From an uncultured Corynebacterium sp. (lineage in GTDB: Bacteria > Actinomycetota > Actinomycetes > Mycobacteriales > Mycobacteriaceae): a DNA stretch of 64,000 nucleotides. The stretch spans positions 6,406 to 70,405 of the forward strand of contig NZ_CAMQAZ010000013.1 of NCBI RefSeq assembly GCF_946998835.1, in the 5' to 3' direction. Positions 1-8,468 of this stretch are shown here, one piece after another. Under the pieces are notes generated by a model. That model was given only the letters and a program-made list of their open reading frames with translations. It did no database searches and was not told where the DNA came from. Every line of letters begins with the position of its first letter. Position 1 is the stretch's first letter. Both the position numbers and the translations under genes were made by a program.

Positions 1-117
1 TTCTCCACCACGACGGAGATTGTTGCTCGTCGCTACGATGTTTTGTGCAACCCGCGTAATGCCGAGCGCGCTCGCGACCTGCTGGCGCAGCGGGCGCTCG
101 GTGGGAACCGTGGGTAG
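1..117 (+). CDS. 3' end of an unidentified gene (partial)
   Basis: An open frame runs from the first base to a TAG at 115-117 and gives the last 38 residues of a protein. The end is Arg-, Ala- and Leu-rich and looks like a C-terminal helix. No domain can be recognised from so short a piece. It converges with the next gene, with only about 40 bases between the two stop codons. The frame has no stops and the codon use matches the neighbours, so a real gene end is likely. Confidence 0.55.
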   Translation, partial: FSTTTEIVARRYDVLCNPRNAERARDLLAQRALGGNRG

Positions 118-156
118 GTTTCTGTTCAGCGGTTTTAGCTGGTTGCTATGTAACCC

Positions 157-1971
157 CTACTGGTCCAACACAGCTATCTCCGAGCCGTCGATGTAAACAT
201 CATCGTTTTCGTCCATGATGAACCTGGACGCAACGGCGTCACATCCAAGAGTTTTTCCCAAGTTGTAGCAAGAGATTCCGCCTATAGTGACCGATTCTCC
301 TGGCTCGAGCATCTTTGAAGGATTCAATTTACCGAGTGGGGTTTCAAGCATCATCGACACCGGCAGGAATCTATCCCGAGGCCCGTTGGAGATGAGGTAA
401 TTGAGAGGCCCATCGCCATCGGGCGAATCTGTATGCTCAGGGTCGACGGAGACGTACGGTACCTTCTGTCCCGAGTCGAAAAATGCCTTAACGAAACAAT
501 AGATTCCCTGTCTGTCCGGATTGATGAAGCACGCTACGTCACGGTCGGAAAACTCAACGTAGTAGTGGCCCATGTAGTTCACTACGCTGTCGGTCCAGAA
601 TTCCTCTGGATTAACTTCGGTGGTTTGAGACTTCCAGCCAGAGTCGTCAGATTCGGTATCGGTGCGATCGCCGACCCCACCCCAGCCAGTTTCGGCCCAC
701 TGCTGGTAGTCGTTGAAGCGGTCTGCGCCGGTGGGGCGCTCGGATGCGTCGCCTTCGGCCTCGGCTAGGCCTAGCTCGCCCAGGAGTGTGCCGTCGGGAC
801 GCACGCCCATGTCTTTCGGCGTGGTTGTTGGCGTGTCTTCGGTGACGGCATCGAGTACTTTTTCCTGCGTGGAGACATCGTCATCATCAATGTCGATATT
901 GATTGATGTGCCGTCTTCAATATCGATGACGTTGATGTTGTTGATGGTGATGTCGGTTTCGTAGATGGTCACGACGCTGCGTGGTTCGTAACCGTCCCAG
1001 TTGGCTTTACTTACCTCTGGCGCGGTGTAACCATTCCATGCCTCAGCAAGTGGATTGCCGCAGGAACAGCGAACGCGGGGCACCCCGTAAGCGTCGACCA
1101 TGACTGCAGTGCCGCGCTGCAGCACTGACTGGTATGGAGTTGCGCGTCCGTTGTCGTAGCCGTGGTTGGTGACCCATGTGTCCTGGCGTAGGACAACTGG
1201 GGTCAAGGACTTAACGTACCTCGGCACATCAGACGCATTGATGCCGATTCCTTGGGCGAATGCGGTGTTGAGGTCGTCGTTGTCGTTGAGGTTCGCAACG
1301 AGTGCATCTGCATCGCAGACGCTGAGCTGGCCGGAGCCGCCGTAGAGGTTGGGGTCATTTCCGGCGACAGCTCCTTGAGAAGACGTGTTAACCAAGTCGG
1401 AGTCATCAGGTGATGCGACCGCTTTTTCGTTGACCGTGGAATCCATAAAAGGACTCGGTCCAGGGTCTTCGGAAGAAATGTAAGACATCGCTGCAAGACT
1501 CCTGCCTCGACCGGTAAGGAAAAAGGCAGTGGTGCCGCCGGCGATGACCAAAACGACAACAGCGATAAGTGCTAACACTTTGCCGCTCAGGCCGGATTTC
1601 TTCTTGCCGCGCTCTGTGTCCGACGGCGCCTGCTCGGAATATTGGTCAGACGACTGCGGAAGTATCTGGCGGTCCGGATTGAACTCTCCCCACTGCGTCC
1701 ATTCCGTTTGGGCTCGCTCGGGAGCGAACTGCAAGGTTTCGGGATCGGGAGCGCGTTTGCTCCACGCAAACTCCGGCGCGTCATCCTGTCGTGCCGACGG
1801 TTCGGGTGCTGGCTGCTCCGGCTCCCGCTCAACCTGCTCCCGCTCAACCGAGTCACCAGTTCCAGCCGAATCGAAGCTCGGACGCGACTCGGCATGGTCA
1901 TCTGCAGGAAGGGCCCAGGAATCGGAACCATTTTCCTCAGGTGGTGGGAGCTCCCAGGGATTGTTACTCAT
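157..1971 (-). CDS. membrane-anchored protein with DUF6777-like extracellular domain
   Basis: A 604-residue protein. Residues 1-130 are hydrophilic, acidic and Pro-rich. One membrane segment follows at about 131-153, preceded by a Lys-rich stop (RGKKK), so the N-terminus should be cytoplasmic and the rest outside. Residues about 217-330 contain the patterns VTNHGY, QSVLQRGTAV and RCSCGNPL, which I associate with the actinobacterial DUF6777 family; this assignment is from memory. An Ile/Asp-rich stretch near 340-365 and a further globular C-terminal part follow. The function is unknown. The ATG is preceded by an AT-rich leader that probably holds the promoter. Confidence 0.7.
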   Translation of the reverse strand: MSNNPWELPPPEENGSDSWALPADDHAESRPSFDSAGTGDSVEREQVEREPEQPAPEPSARQDDAPEFAWSKRAPDPETLQFAPERAQTEWTQWGEFNPDRQILPQSSDQYSEQAPSDTERGKKKSGLSGKVLALIAVVVLVIAGGTTAFFLTGRGRSLAAMSYISSEDPGPSPFMDSTVNEKAVASPDDSDLVNTSSQGAVAGNDPNLYGGSGQLSVCDADALVANLNDNDDLNTAFAQGIGINASDVPRYVKSLTPVVLRQDTWVTNHGYDNGRATPYQSVLQRGTAVMVDAYGVPRVRCSCGNPLAEAWNGYTAPEVSKANWDGYEPRSVVTIYETDITINNINVIDIEDGTSINIDIDDDDVSTQEKVLDAVTEDTPTTTPKDMGVRPDGTLLGELGLAEAEGDASERPTGADRFNDYQQWAETGWGGVGDRTDTESDDSGWKSQTTEVNPEEFWTDSVVNYMGHYYVEFSDRDVACFINPDRQGIYCFVKAFFDSGQKVPYVSVDPEHTDSPDGDGPLNYLISNGPRDRFLPVSMMLETPLGKLNPSKMLEPGESVTIGGISCYNLGKTLGCDAVASRFIMDENDDVYIDGSEIAVLDQ

Positions 1972-2192
1972 TAAGGCGCCTTAAAATCAGTAAGAAATTT
2001 TTTAAACCTTAATTAAGTCTACTAACCTGTCCAGCGCAGCCGATCCCCAATGGGGAAAGCTCCCCACCTACAGGAATTACCAGCGCAAAGCTAGCGAACT
2101 TCCCGGGGGAAACGCGTGCAACAAGCCACCGAGATAACCCAGCGGATGGGTCGCAATGGCCGTCGTAAAGCGATGCCTGCCGGAAGCTGAGG

Positions 2193-3416
2193 CTACAGCC
2201 ACTTGTTGCGGCGCAGGAGCCATACCAAAAACGCCACGATGGCGAACATGATGGCGAGGACGAAGAAGTACCCGTACTCCCAATGCAGTTCGGGCATGCG
2301 GTCGAAGTTCATGCCGTAGATACCGGCCAGAGCGGTCGGGACGGCGAGAATAGCCGCGTACGCCGAGATGGTACGCATGTCCTGGTTCTGCTGCAGCTGG
2401 ATCTTCACTGCGGCGGCGTCGATAAGGGCGGAGAGGCGTTCGTCAAGCCCGTTGACGAGGTCGGCGGCGACCAGCTGGTGGTCGAGAACGTCGGAGAGAT
2501 AACGGCTGACATCCCTCGGCATGATGTCCTCACGTAGGTTCATCAGCGAGCGCAGCGCCGGTGTCAGCGGATCGATGGCATGGCGCATTTCCAGAATCTC
2601 TCGCTTGAGGATGTAAATGTCCTCAATATCCGAATCCAGATTCGGCTCGAAGACTTCGTCTTCCATAATTTCCACGCGATCTTCCAGCTGCAACGCAATG
2701 CGCAGGTATGCGTCGACAAGGTTGTCCGTCAGCGCCCACAGCACGCCCGCCGGACCGTAGTCGATGGCGTCAGTGGTGTTTTCCACGCGCGCGCTGATGC
2801 GCTGCATATCCGAGCTCGGCATGCCCATACGGATGGTGATTACATACTCCGGGCCAATGACAATCATCAGCTGACCAGAGCGAATGATCTCATTTTCGTC
2901 GCCCGCGAGACCTTCCGGAGAGTAGTGAATCGAACGAATCACAAAAACCACGTGATCATCGTGAATCTCAATCTTTGGGCGCTGACGGTTGGTCAGTGCG
3001 TCCTCCACCGTCAGCTCGTCCAGGCCGTAGAGCTCGGCGATGGCATCCATCTGGGTTGCGTTGGGGCGCGACAACGACAGCCATGTGAAGCCCTCGCCAA
3101 AATTGCGCACCTCGGAAAGGCCGGAGAAGTGGTCGAAGGTGCCCGGCAGACGCTTTCCGCCGATGTAGACGCCGCAATCGCGCAGGGCATCTCTCACCGC
3201 CATCGATTGCGTTTCTCCCGTGCTTGACGACGAACCGTTGGTGCGCGTCACCTTCGAGACAGCCGACTTTGCTGCGGATTTAGCCGCATTCGTCGCCCGA
3301 GCAGTCTTGCCGGGCTTTGTTGTAGCCGGTGGTGTTGAGCCTTTACTTGCAGAGCTAGTTCGCGGATTGCGAGCCTTCGCCGACGCGCTGTTCTTGCGGC
3401 TATTCTCTCCACCCAT
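2193..3416 (-). CDS. corA: CorA-family magnesium/cobalt transporter
   Basis: Pentameric divalent-cation channel of the inner membrane. The product (407 residues) ends with two membrane helices (about 345-367 and 383-402) with the selectivity motif GMN at 368-370 in the loop after the first, written YGMNF, and a basic C-terminus, as in CorA. The first about 70 residues are a Ser/Ala/Lys/Thr-rich extension absent from typical CorA. An upstream start at 3548 is possible but would overlap the divergent lipoprotein gene. The ATG at 3416 has a GTGAGG element 9 bases upstream and is preferred. Confidence 0.88.
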   Translation of the reverse strand: MGGENSRKNSASAKARNPRTSSASKGSTPPATTKPGKTARATNAAKSAAKSAVSKVTRTNGSSSSTGETQSMAVRDALRDCGVYIGGKRLPGTFDHFSGLSEVRNFGEGFTWLSLSRPNATQMDAIAELYGLDELTVEDALTNRQRPKIEIHDDHVVFVIRSIHYSPEGLAGDENEIIRSGQLMIVIGPEYVITIRMGMPSSDMQRISARVENTTDAIDYGPAGVLWALTDNLVDAYLRIALQLEDRVEIMEDEVFEPNLDSDIEDIYILKREILEMRHAIDPLTPALRSLMNLREDIMPRDVSRYLSDVLDHQLVAADLVNGLDERLSALIDAAAVKIQLQQNQDMRTISAYAAILAVPTALAGIYGMNFDRMPELHWEYGYFFVLAIMFAIVAFLVWLLRRNKWL

Positions 3417-3453
3417 TCCGGGAGACCTCACAATCCGTTGGTAGGTTACGCTG

Positions 3454-4215
3454 GTGTCGATGATTGATTTTAGACGTGCGAACGCCGGGTTCCACTTTCG
3501 CATCGGCTCAATAGGTCGCAGGGGTGGATCCAAAGCTGCGGCGTGCACTTTTGTAGCCTTGGCGTTGAGCGCTGTGACAGCGGGGATTGGCCTCGTCGCA
3601 TGTTCTGATTTGGATCCGCAGATGCCTGTTCCACCAGAACAGGAGGCAGTAGTAACTGTCGGAGCAGACCTCCGAAACCCCGAGCAAGCAGCTCTCGCAC
3701 ACCTTTATGCGCAAAGCTTTGAGAGGGTAGGGCGGCAGGCAGAGGTCGTCGGCATTCACGATGCTGACGACCGGTTGCGGGCTGTGCGCAATGAAGCGGT
3801 GCTGGTCTCTTTCGGGTGCACTGGTGAGCTGCTAGGTCTGAGTGATCCGGCGTCGGCGGCGTTGTTAGCTGAGGATTACGCGGAGGATTCCACCCCGGAC
3901 AAGCAATTCAGTGGTGAGTGGCGTGACCGCGTTTATGATGCTTTCTCGCGCTCGCTACCGGGGCAAGTCATGGCCACCGACGCGGGTATGGCACAAGGGT
4001 GTGCTGGTGTTTCCGCTGAGAATCCAGGGGCGGGCTTGCCGCAATGGCTTGTGCCTTTCTACGTCAAGCCTGCGTTGGATCGGGACAACCGGGTCCGTGT
4101 ACTCAACGAAATCGCCGGATCTCTGAGTACAGAGGATTTAAAGCTGATGACTCGAGCTGTAGCCAGCGGTGCTAACCCAGAGTTGGTGGCCCGGGAGTGG
4201 CTTGAAGGGCTGTAG
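3454..4215 (+). CDS. putative secreted lipoprotein
   Basis: A 253-residue protein with a basic N-terminus, a hydrophobic stretch at about 28-48 and a lipobox (GLVAC) with Cys50 as the likely lipidation site. The mature part has a mixed alpha/beta composition loosely like an osmoprotectant-binding ABC receptor, but no permease or ATPase gene is adjacent and I do not assign a ligand. A similar lipoprotein sits next to odhA in other corynebacteria. The start is GTG at 3454 or ATG at 3460. It is divergent from corA with about 37 bases between. Confidence 0.7.
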   Translation: MSMIDFRRANAGFHFRIGSIGRRGGSKAAACTFVALALSAVTAGIGLVACSDLDPQMPVPPEQEAVVTVGADLRNPEQAALAHLYAQSFERVGRQAEVVGIHDADDRLRAVRNEAVLVSFGCTGELLGLSDPASAALLAEDYAEDSTPDKQFSGEWRDRVYDAFSRSLPGQVMATDAGMAQGCAGVSAENPGAGLPQWLVPFYVKPALDRDNRVRVLNEIAGSLSTEDLKLMTRAVASGANPELVAREWLEGL

Positions 4216-4314
4216 TCGGGTCTTGGATTGCTTTCCAGAGGACACGAAACAGACCCCCGAAGCCCCATATGTGCAGGCCAGATGAAGAAAAATGGCCTCA
4301 TCCCCAAATATTAC

Positions 4315-4546
4315 GGGCTGCAAATGTGAATGCACACGTGAACGCGGGCTGCAAATGTGAAACTGTGTGAGTTTATAGCGCTTTCAGGCTATTTCTCGGG
4401 CCATTTGTGCTATAAGTGGGGTCACTAACTCGCATTGCCCCACCGCCGCTGACATAAAAGTAGTCAGTAACTCGCATTGAGGGCTAGGTAGCCAAAAGGT
4501 GTCCACCGGTCGACACGCTGAGCGGACACATTTTTGTCTATTAACC
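4315..4546. repeat. copy A of a dispersed MITE-like repeat (left end lost or diverged)
   Basis: This 232-bp stretch aligns along its whole length with 25731-25985. A 35-base core (4345-4379) is identical to 25773-25807, and the rest matches at roughly four of five bases by eye, with a 12-bp-unit length difference. It contains a 26-bp direct repeat (4412-4437 and 4454-4479) and a hairpin with 6-bp arms at 4499-4504 and 4524-4529. The right end (4524-4545) is the inverse complement of 25672-25693 with two mismatches in 22 bases, so it is a terminal inverted repeat. I could not find a convincing left end. Confidence 0.75.
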
Positions 4547-4584
4547 TCTGTCTACTGTGCGACTGGCAATTGCCAGACAGAAAG

Positions 4585-4618
4585 TAAGGGGCTCCAACCG
4601 AGTGGTTGGAGCCCCTTA
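4585..4618 (-). terminator. rho-independent terminator of odhA
   Basis: A perfect 15-bp stem (4585-4599 with 4604-4618) around a 4-base loop lies 78 bases past the odhA stop. On the minus strand it is followed by a T-rich run. It may also stop plus-strand transcription. Confidence 0.85.
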
Positions 4619-4696
4619 ACGTTGACACGCCAGCTGGTGAAAGCCAGCCGGTGAAGCGGAGCTTAAACTCGCGGCTTCACCGCGGCCTCGTGAGAC

Positions 4697-7600
4697 CTAC
4701 TTGAGAGCCTCTTCCAGCAGAGCCTTCTCCTCAATCTGGTGGACCTTGGCCACACCAGTTGCGGTGGAGGACTGAGCACGGCGGGAAACGCGGGTCAGCT
4801 TCGGCATATCCGGCAGAACCTCTGGGAGGTTCAGTGCCAGGAACGGCCATGGACCCTGGTTTGCCGGCTCGTCCTGGACCCAGCGGACTTCCTCGAGGTC
4901 CGGGTAGGACTCGAACAGGTCGCGGAGGCGGTTGTGCGGCAGCGGGTGCAGCATCTCCAGGCGAGCAATAGCGATGTCGTCGCGCTTGTCTTTCTTGCGC
5001 TTCTTCTCCAGCTCCCAGTAGACCTTGCCCGAGCACAGCAGCAGGGTCTTGATGCCGGACTTGTCCTTGGAGGCGAAGTTCGGATCATCGATGACCGAGC
5101 GGAACTTGTTCGGGTTGGTAAAGTCCTCGACGGAGGAGACTGCCATCTTGTTGCGCAGCATCGACTTCGGCGAGAACACAACCAGTGGGCGGTGCAGGTC
5201 CGAGAGTACGTGGCGACGCAGCAGGTGGAAGTAGTTAGCCGGCTCGGACGGCTGAGCAACGGTGTAGGAACCCTCGGCTGCCAGCTGCAGGAAGCGCTCG
5301 ATGCGTGCCGAAGAGTGGTCCGGGCCCATGCCCTCGTAGCCGTGCGGCAGCAGCAGAATCAGCTTGGAGGTCTGACCCCACTTAGCCTCACCGGAGGAGA
5401 CGTACTGGTCAATGGTGGTCTGAGCACCGTTGGCGAAGTCACCGAACTGTGCCTCCCAGAACACGGCTGCGTCCGGGTTACCCAGGGTGTAGCCGTACTC
5501 GAAGCCCATGCCTGCGTACTCGGTCAGTGCCGAGTTGTAGATCATGAAGCGGCCGCCGTTCTTGGACTTACCGTAGGCGTCAATCGGGTTGTATTCCGAA
5601 CCGTCCTCGGCGTCAATCAGAACTGCGTGGCGAGAGGTGAAGGTACCGCGGCGGACATCCTCACCTGCGAAGCGAACGTCGATGCCAGCACCGGTGAAGG
5701 AGCCGATTGCCAGCAGCTCGGCCATACCCCAGTCGATGCCGCCTTCCTGCGTCATCTGGGCGCGCTTCTTAGCGACCGGCGCAACACGCGGGTGAATCTT
5801 GAAGCCCTCTGGGAGGTTGACGTAAGACTGACCAATCTCGACAATCTCAGCCTTGTCGATGCCGGTCTTCAGACCGTGCGGCAGCGGCTGGGAGCCTGCA
5901 ATACCGGACTGGTCGCCCGGCTTTGCGTCCTGAGCTGCGCGGACCTCGTTGAAGACCGCTTCCATCTGATCGTGGAAGTCTCGGCGAACTGCCTCGTACT
6001 CTTCCTCGGAGATGTCACCGCGACCGATGAGGTCCTCGGTGTACTGAGCGCGAACGCTTTCCTTGTCGTCGATAATCTTGTACATCAACGGCTGGGTCAT
6101 GGACGGGTCGTCGGCCTCGTTATGGCCGCGCTTGCGGTAGCAGACCAGGTCGATGAAGACGTCCTTGCCGTAGCGGTTACGGTACTCAACAGCCAGCTGA
6201 CCAACCCAGACAACAGCCTCCGGGTCGTCACCGTTGACGTGGAAGACCGGGCAGCCGTATGCCTTGGCAATGTCGGTTGCGTAGTAGGAGGAACGTCCGG
6301 AATCCGGCGAGGTGGTGAAGCCAATCTGGTTATTCACCACGATGTGGACGGTACCGCCGACCTTGTAGCCACGCAGGGACATCAGGTTCAGGGTCTCCTG
6401 GACAATGCCCAGGCCAGCGAAGGATGCGTCGCCGTGCAGCAGCAGCGGCATGACGGAGTAGCCCTCTTCGCCCTTGTTGATCTGGTCCTGGCGTGCACGA
6501 GCAAGACCCTCAACGACTGGGTTGACGGCCTCAAGGTGGGACGGGTTTGCCGTCAAGGTGACGTCAATCTCGCCCTCGCCGAACATCTGGATGTGACGGC
6601 CAGTAGTACCCAGGTGGTACTTGACGTCGCCGGAACCGCCGACCTGTGCTGGGTCGATGTTGCCTTCGAACTCGGTGAAGATCTGGCGCAGCGGCTTGCC
6701 GACGATGTTTGCGAGCACATTCAGTCGACCGCGGTGTGGCATACCGATGACGACCTCATCCAGGTCAGCACCAGCAGCGGTATCGATAGCAGAGTCCATC
6801 AGCGGAATCAGCGACTCTGCGCCCTCAAGGGAGAAGCGCTTCTGGCCGACGTACTTCGTCTGCAGGAAGTTCTCGAATGCCTCAGCAGCATTGAGCTTCT
6901 GCAGGATGTACTTCTGCTCAGCGTGGGACGGCTTCGGCTGACCGCCCTCAAGGCGCTCTTCCAGCCACTCGCGCTCTTCGCGGTCGAGAATGTGAGTGTA
7001 CTCGGAGCCGACCTTGAGGCAGTATGCGTTGCGCAGGCGCGAGAGAACCTCACGCAGCGTCATGGTCTCCTTGCCGCCGAAACCACCGACGTTGAAGGTA
7101 CGGTCCAGATCCCACAGGGTCAGGCCGTGTTCCTCGATATCGAGGTCAGCGTGGTTCGGAGCGGTAGTATTCGGCTGGTCATAACGCAGCGGGTCGATGT
7201 CAGCCAGCAGGTGCCCGCGGGAGCGGTAGGCCTCAATCAGACGCATAACGCGGGTGTTCTTGTCGACACCCGTGTTTGGCAGGTCCTGTGCCCAACGAAT
7301 CGGGGTATACGGGACGTGCATGGTCTCGAAGATGTGGTCCCAGAACTTGTCGTCGACAAGCAGGTTGCTCATCGTACGCAGGAACTCACCGGACTCTGCG
7401 CCCTGGATAATGCGGTGATCGTAGGTAGAGGTGATGGTCACCAGCTTGCCGATGCCCATCTCTGCCAGACGGTCAGTGGAAGCACCGGCGAACTCAGCCG
7501 GGTAATCCATGGAGCCGACACCGATAATCGCGCCCTGGCCCTTGGTCAGACGCGGGACAGAGTGACGGGTACCGATGCCGCCCGGGTTGGTCAGGGAAAT

Positions 7601-8365
7601 CGTGACACCCTGGAAGTCCTTACCGGTCAGCTTGCCGTGGCGTGCACGAACGACGATGTCCTCGTAGGCATCGACGAACTGCTTGAAGGTCAGGGTCTCA
7701 CACTCGCGGATTGCGGCAACGACGAGCGAACGAGAGCCGTCCTTAGCCGGCATATCAATAGCCAGGCCGAGGTTAATGTGCTCCGGAGTAACCAGAACCG
7801 GCTTGCCGTCAACAACCTTGTAGTTGTTGTTCATATCCGGGTGAAGCATGACAGCCTTCACCATGGCGTAGCCAATGATGTGGGTGAAGGAAATCTTGCC
7901 ACCGCGGGCGCGAGCCAGATGATTGTTAACCAGGGTGCGGTTTTCAAACATCAGACGTGCCGGCATATCGCGGACCGACGTAGCAGTCGGCATCTCCAGG
8001 GAGACATCCATGTTCTTGGCGATAGCCCGTGCGACGCCCTTTAGAGGTTCCTCGCCGGATTCAACAGCGGAAACCTTGGCTGCTGCATCCATTGGGGACT
8101 TCTTTGGCTTCGGCGACATCGGCTTGCTCGGGGTCTTAGTTGGTTCGAGCCCCTTGGACTCACGACGTCCGGTTGCCTTAGCCTCCACCTTCGTGGCTGC
8201 TGCGGGCTTTGCCATATCGGAAAGTTCCTCGCCCTTTCGGGACGGGGTGTGGGTTGCGAAGAATTCGCGCCATTCCTGACCCACTGACTGTGGATCCTTC
8301 TGGAATTGCTGGTACATCTCGTCGACCAGCCATTCGTTCTGGCCGAAGCTCATGTCGCTGCTCAC
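4697..8365 (-). CDS. odhA: 2-oxoglutarate dehydrogenase OdhA (E1 fused to E2-like acyltransferase core)
   Basis: TCA-cycle enzyme that decarboxylates 2-oxoglutarate with thiamine diphosphate. The 1222 residues carry a short E1-type N-terminal helix (EWREFF), a Lys/Pro/Ala linker (about 45-95), an acyltransferase core (about 105-345, active-site region DHRIIQGAESG at 316-326) and the E1 part (about 360-1222) with the diphosphate-binding pattern HGDASFAG...NNQIGF. There is no lipoyl domain. This matches actinobacterial OdhA/Kgd, which works in a mixed complex with pyruvate dehydrogenase E2 and is inhibited by unphosphorylated OdhI; that is family knowledge. The GTG start at 8365 lies 12 bases after AGAGG; an ATG at 8353 is the alternative. 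Confidence 0.96.
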   Translation of the reverse strand: MSSDMSFGQNEWLVDEMYQQFQKDPQSVGQEWREFFATHTPSRKGEELSDMAKPAAATKVEAKATGRRESKGLEPTKTPSKPMSPKPKKSPMDAAAKVSAVESGEEPLKGVARAIAKNMDVSLEMPTATSVRDMPARLMFENRTLVNNHLARARGGKISFTHIIGYAMVKAVMLHPDMNNNYKVVDGKPVLVTPEHINLGLAIDMPAKDGSRSLVVAAIRECETLTFKQFVDAYEDIVVRARHGKLTGKDFQGVTISLTNPGGIGTRHSVPRLTKGQGAIIGVGSMDYPAEFAGASTDRLAEMGIGKLVTITSTYDHRIIQGAESGEFLRTMSNLLVDDKFWDHIFETMHVPYTPIRWAQDLPNTGVDKNTRVMRLIEAYRSRGHLLADIDPLRYDQPNTTAPNHADLDIEEHGLTLWDLDRTFNVGGFGGKETMTLREVLSRLRNAYCLKVGSEYTHILDREEREWLEERLEGGQPKPSHAEQKYILQKLNAAEAFENFLQTKYVGQKRFSLEGAESLIPLMDSAIDTAAGADLDEVVIGMPHRGRLNVLANIVGKPLRQIFTEFEGNIDPAQVGGSGDVKYHLGTTGRHIQMFGEGEIDVTLTANPSHLEAVNPVVEGLARARQDQINKGEEGYSVMPLLLHGDASFAGLGIVQETLNLMSLRGYKVGGTVHIVVNNQIGFTTSPDSGRSSYYATDIAKAYGCPVFHVNGDDPEAVVWVGQLAVEYRNRYGKDVFIDLVCYRKRGHNEADDPSMTQPLMYKIIDDKESVRAQYTEDLIGRGDISEEEYEAVRRDFHDQMEAVFNEVRAAQDAKPGDQSGIAGSQPLPHGLKTGIDKAEIVEIGQSYVNLPEGFKIHPRVAPVAKKRAQMTQEGGIDWGMAELLAIGSFTGAGIDVRFAGEDVRRGTFTSRHAVLIDAEDGSEYNPIDAYGKSKNGGRFMIYNSALTEYAGMGFEYGYTLGNPDAAVFWEAQFGDFANGAQTTIDQYVSSGEAKWGQTSKLILLLPHGYEGMGPDHSSARIERFLQLAAEGSYTVAQPSEPANYFHLLRRHVLSDLHRPLVVFSPKSMLRNKMAVSSVEDFTNPNKFRSVIDDPNFASKDKSGIKTLLLCSGKVYWELEKKRKKDKRDDIAIARLEMLHPLPHNRLRDLFESYPDLEEVRWVQDEPANQGPWPFLALNLPEVLPDMPKLTRVSRRAQSSTATGVAKVHQIEEKALLEEALK

Positions 8366-8468
8366 GGCAGGTACTCGCCTCTTTTCGTCTTAGTTTTACT
8401 AACTCACGTTTATTCTAATGAGCGCAAGCTTCAAAGTGTCATTCAAGGATAACGAAAATTCTGAATTA

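Larger units (their letters stand above)
4216..4696. other. intergenic region between convergent genes, with repeat copy A and the odhA terminator
   Basis: There is no gene here. The stretch holds a weak hairpin at 4275-4298 just after the lipoprotein gene, the truncated repeat copy at 4315-4546 and a strong hairpin at 4585-4618 that ends odhA transcription. All three lie between the stop codons of two convergent genes. Confidence 0.7.

Noticed and set aside
4739..8044. 1101-codon frame on the plus strand opposite odhA
   Set aside because: It is the antisense of OdhA, whose motifs are complete. Its translation is rich in Val, Leu, Asp and Gln with no domain.
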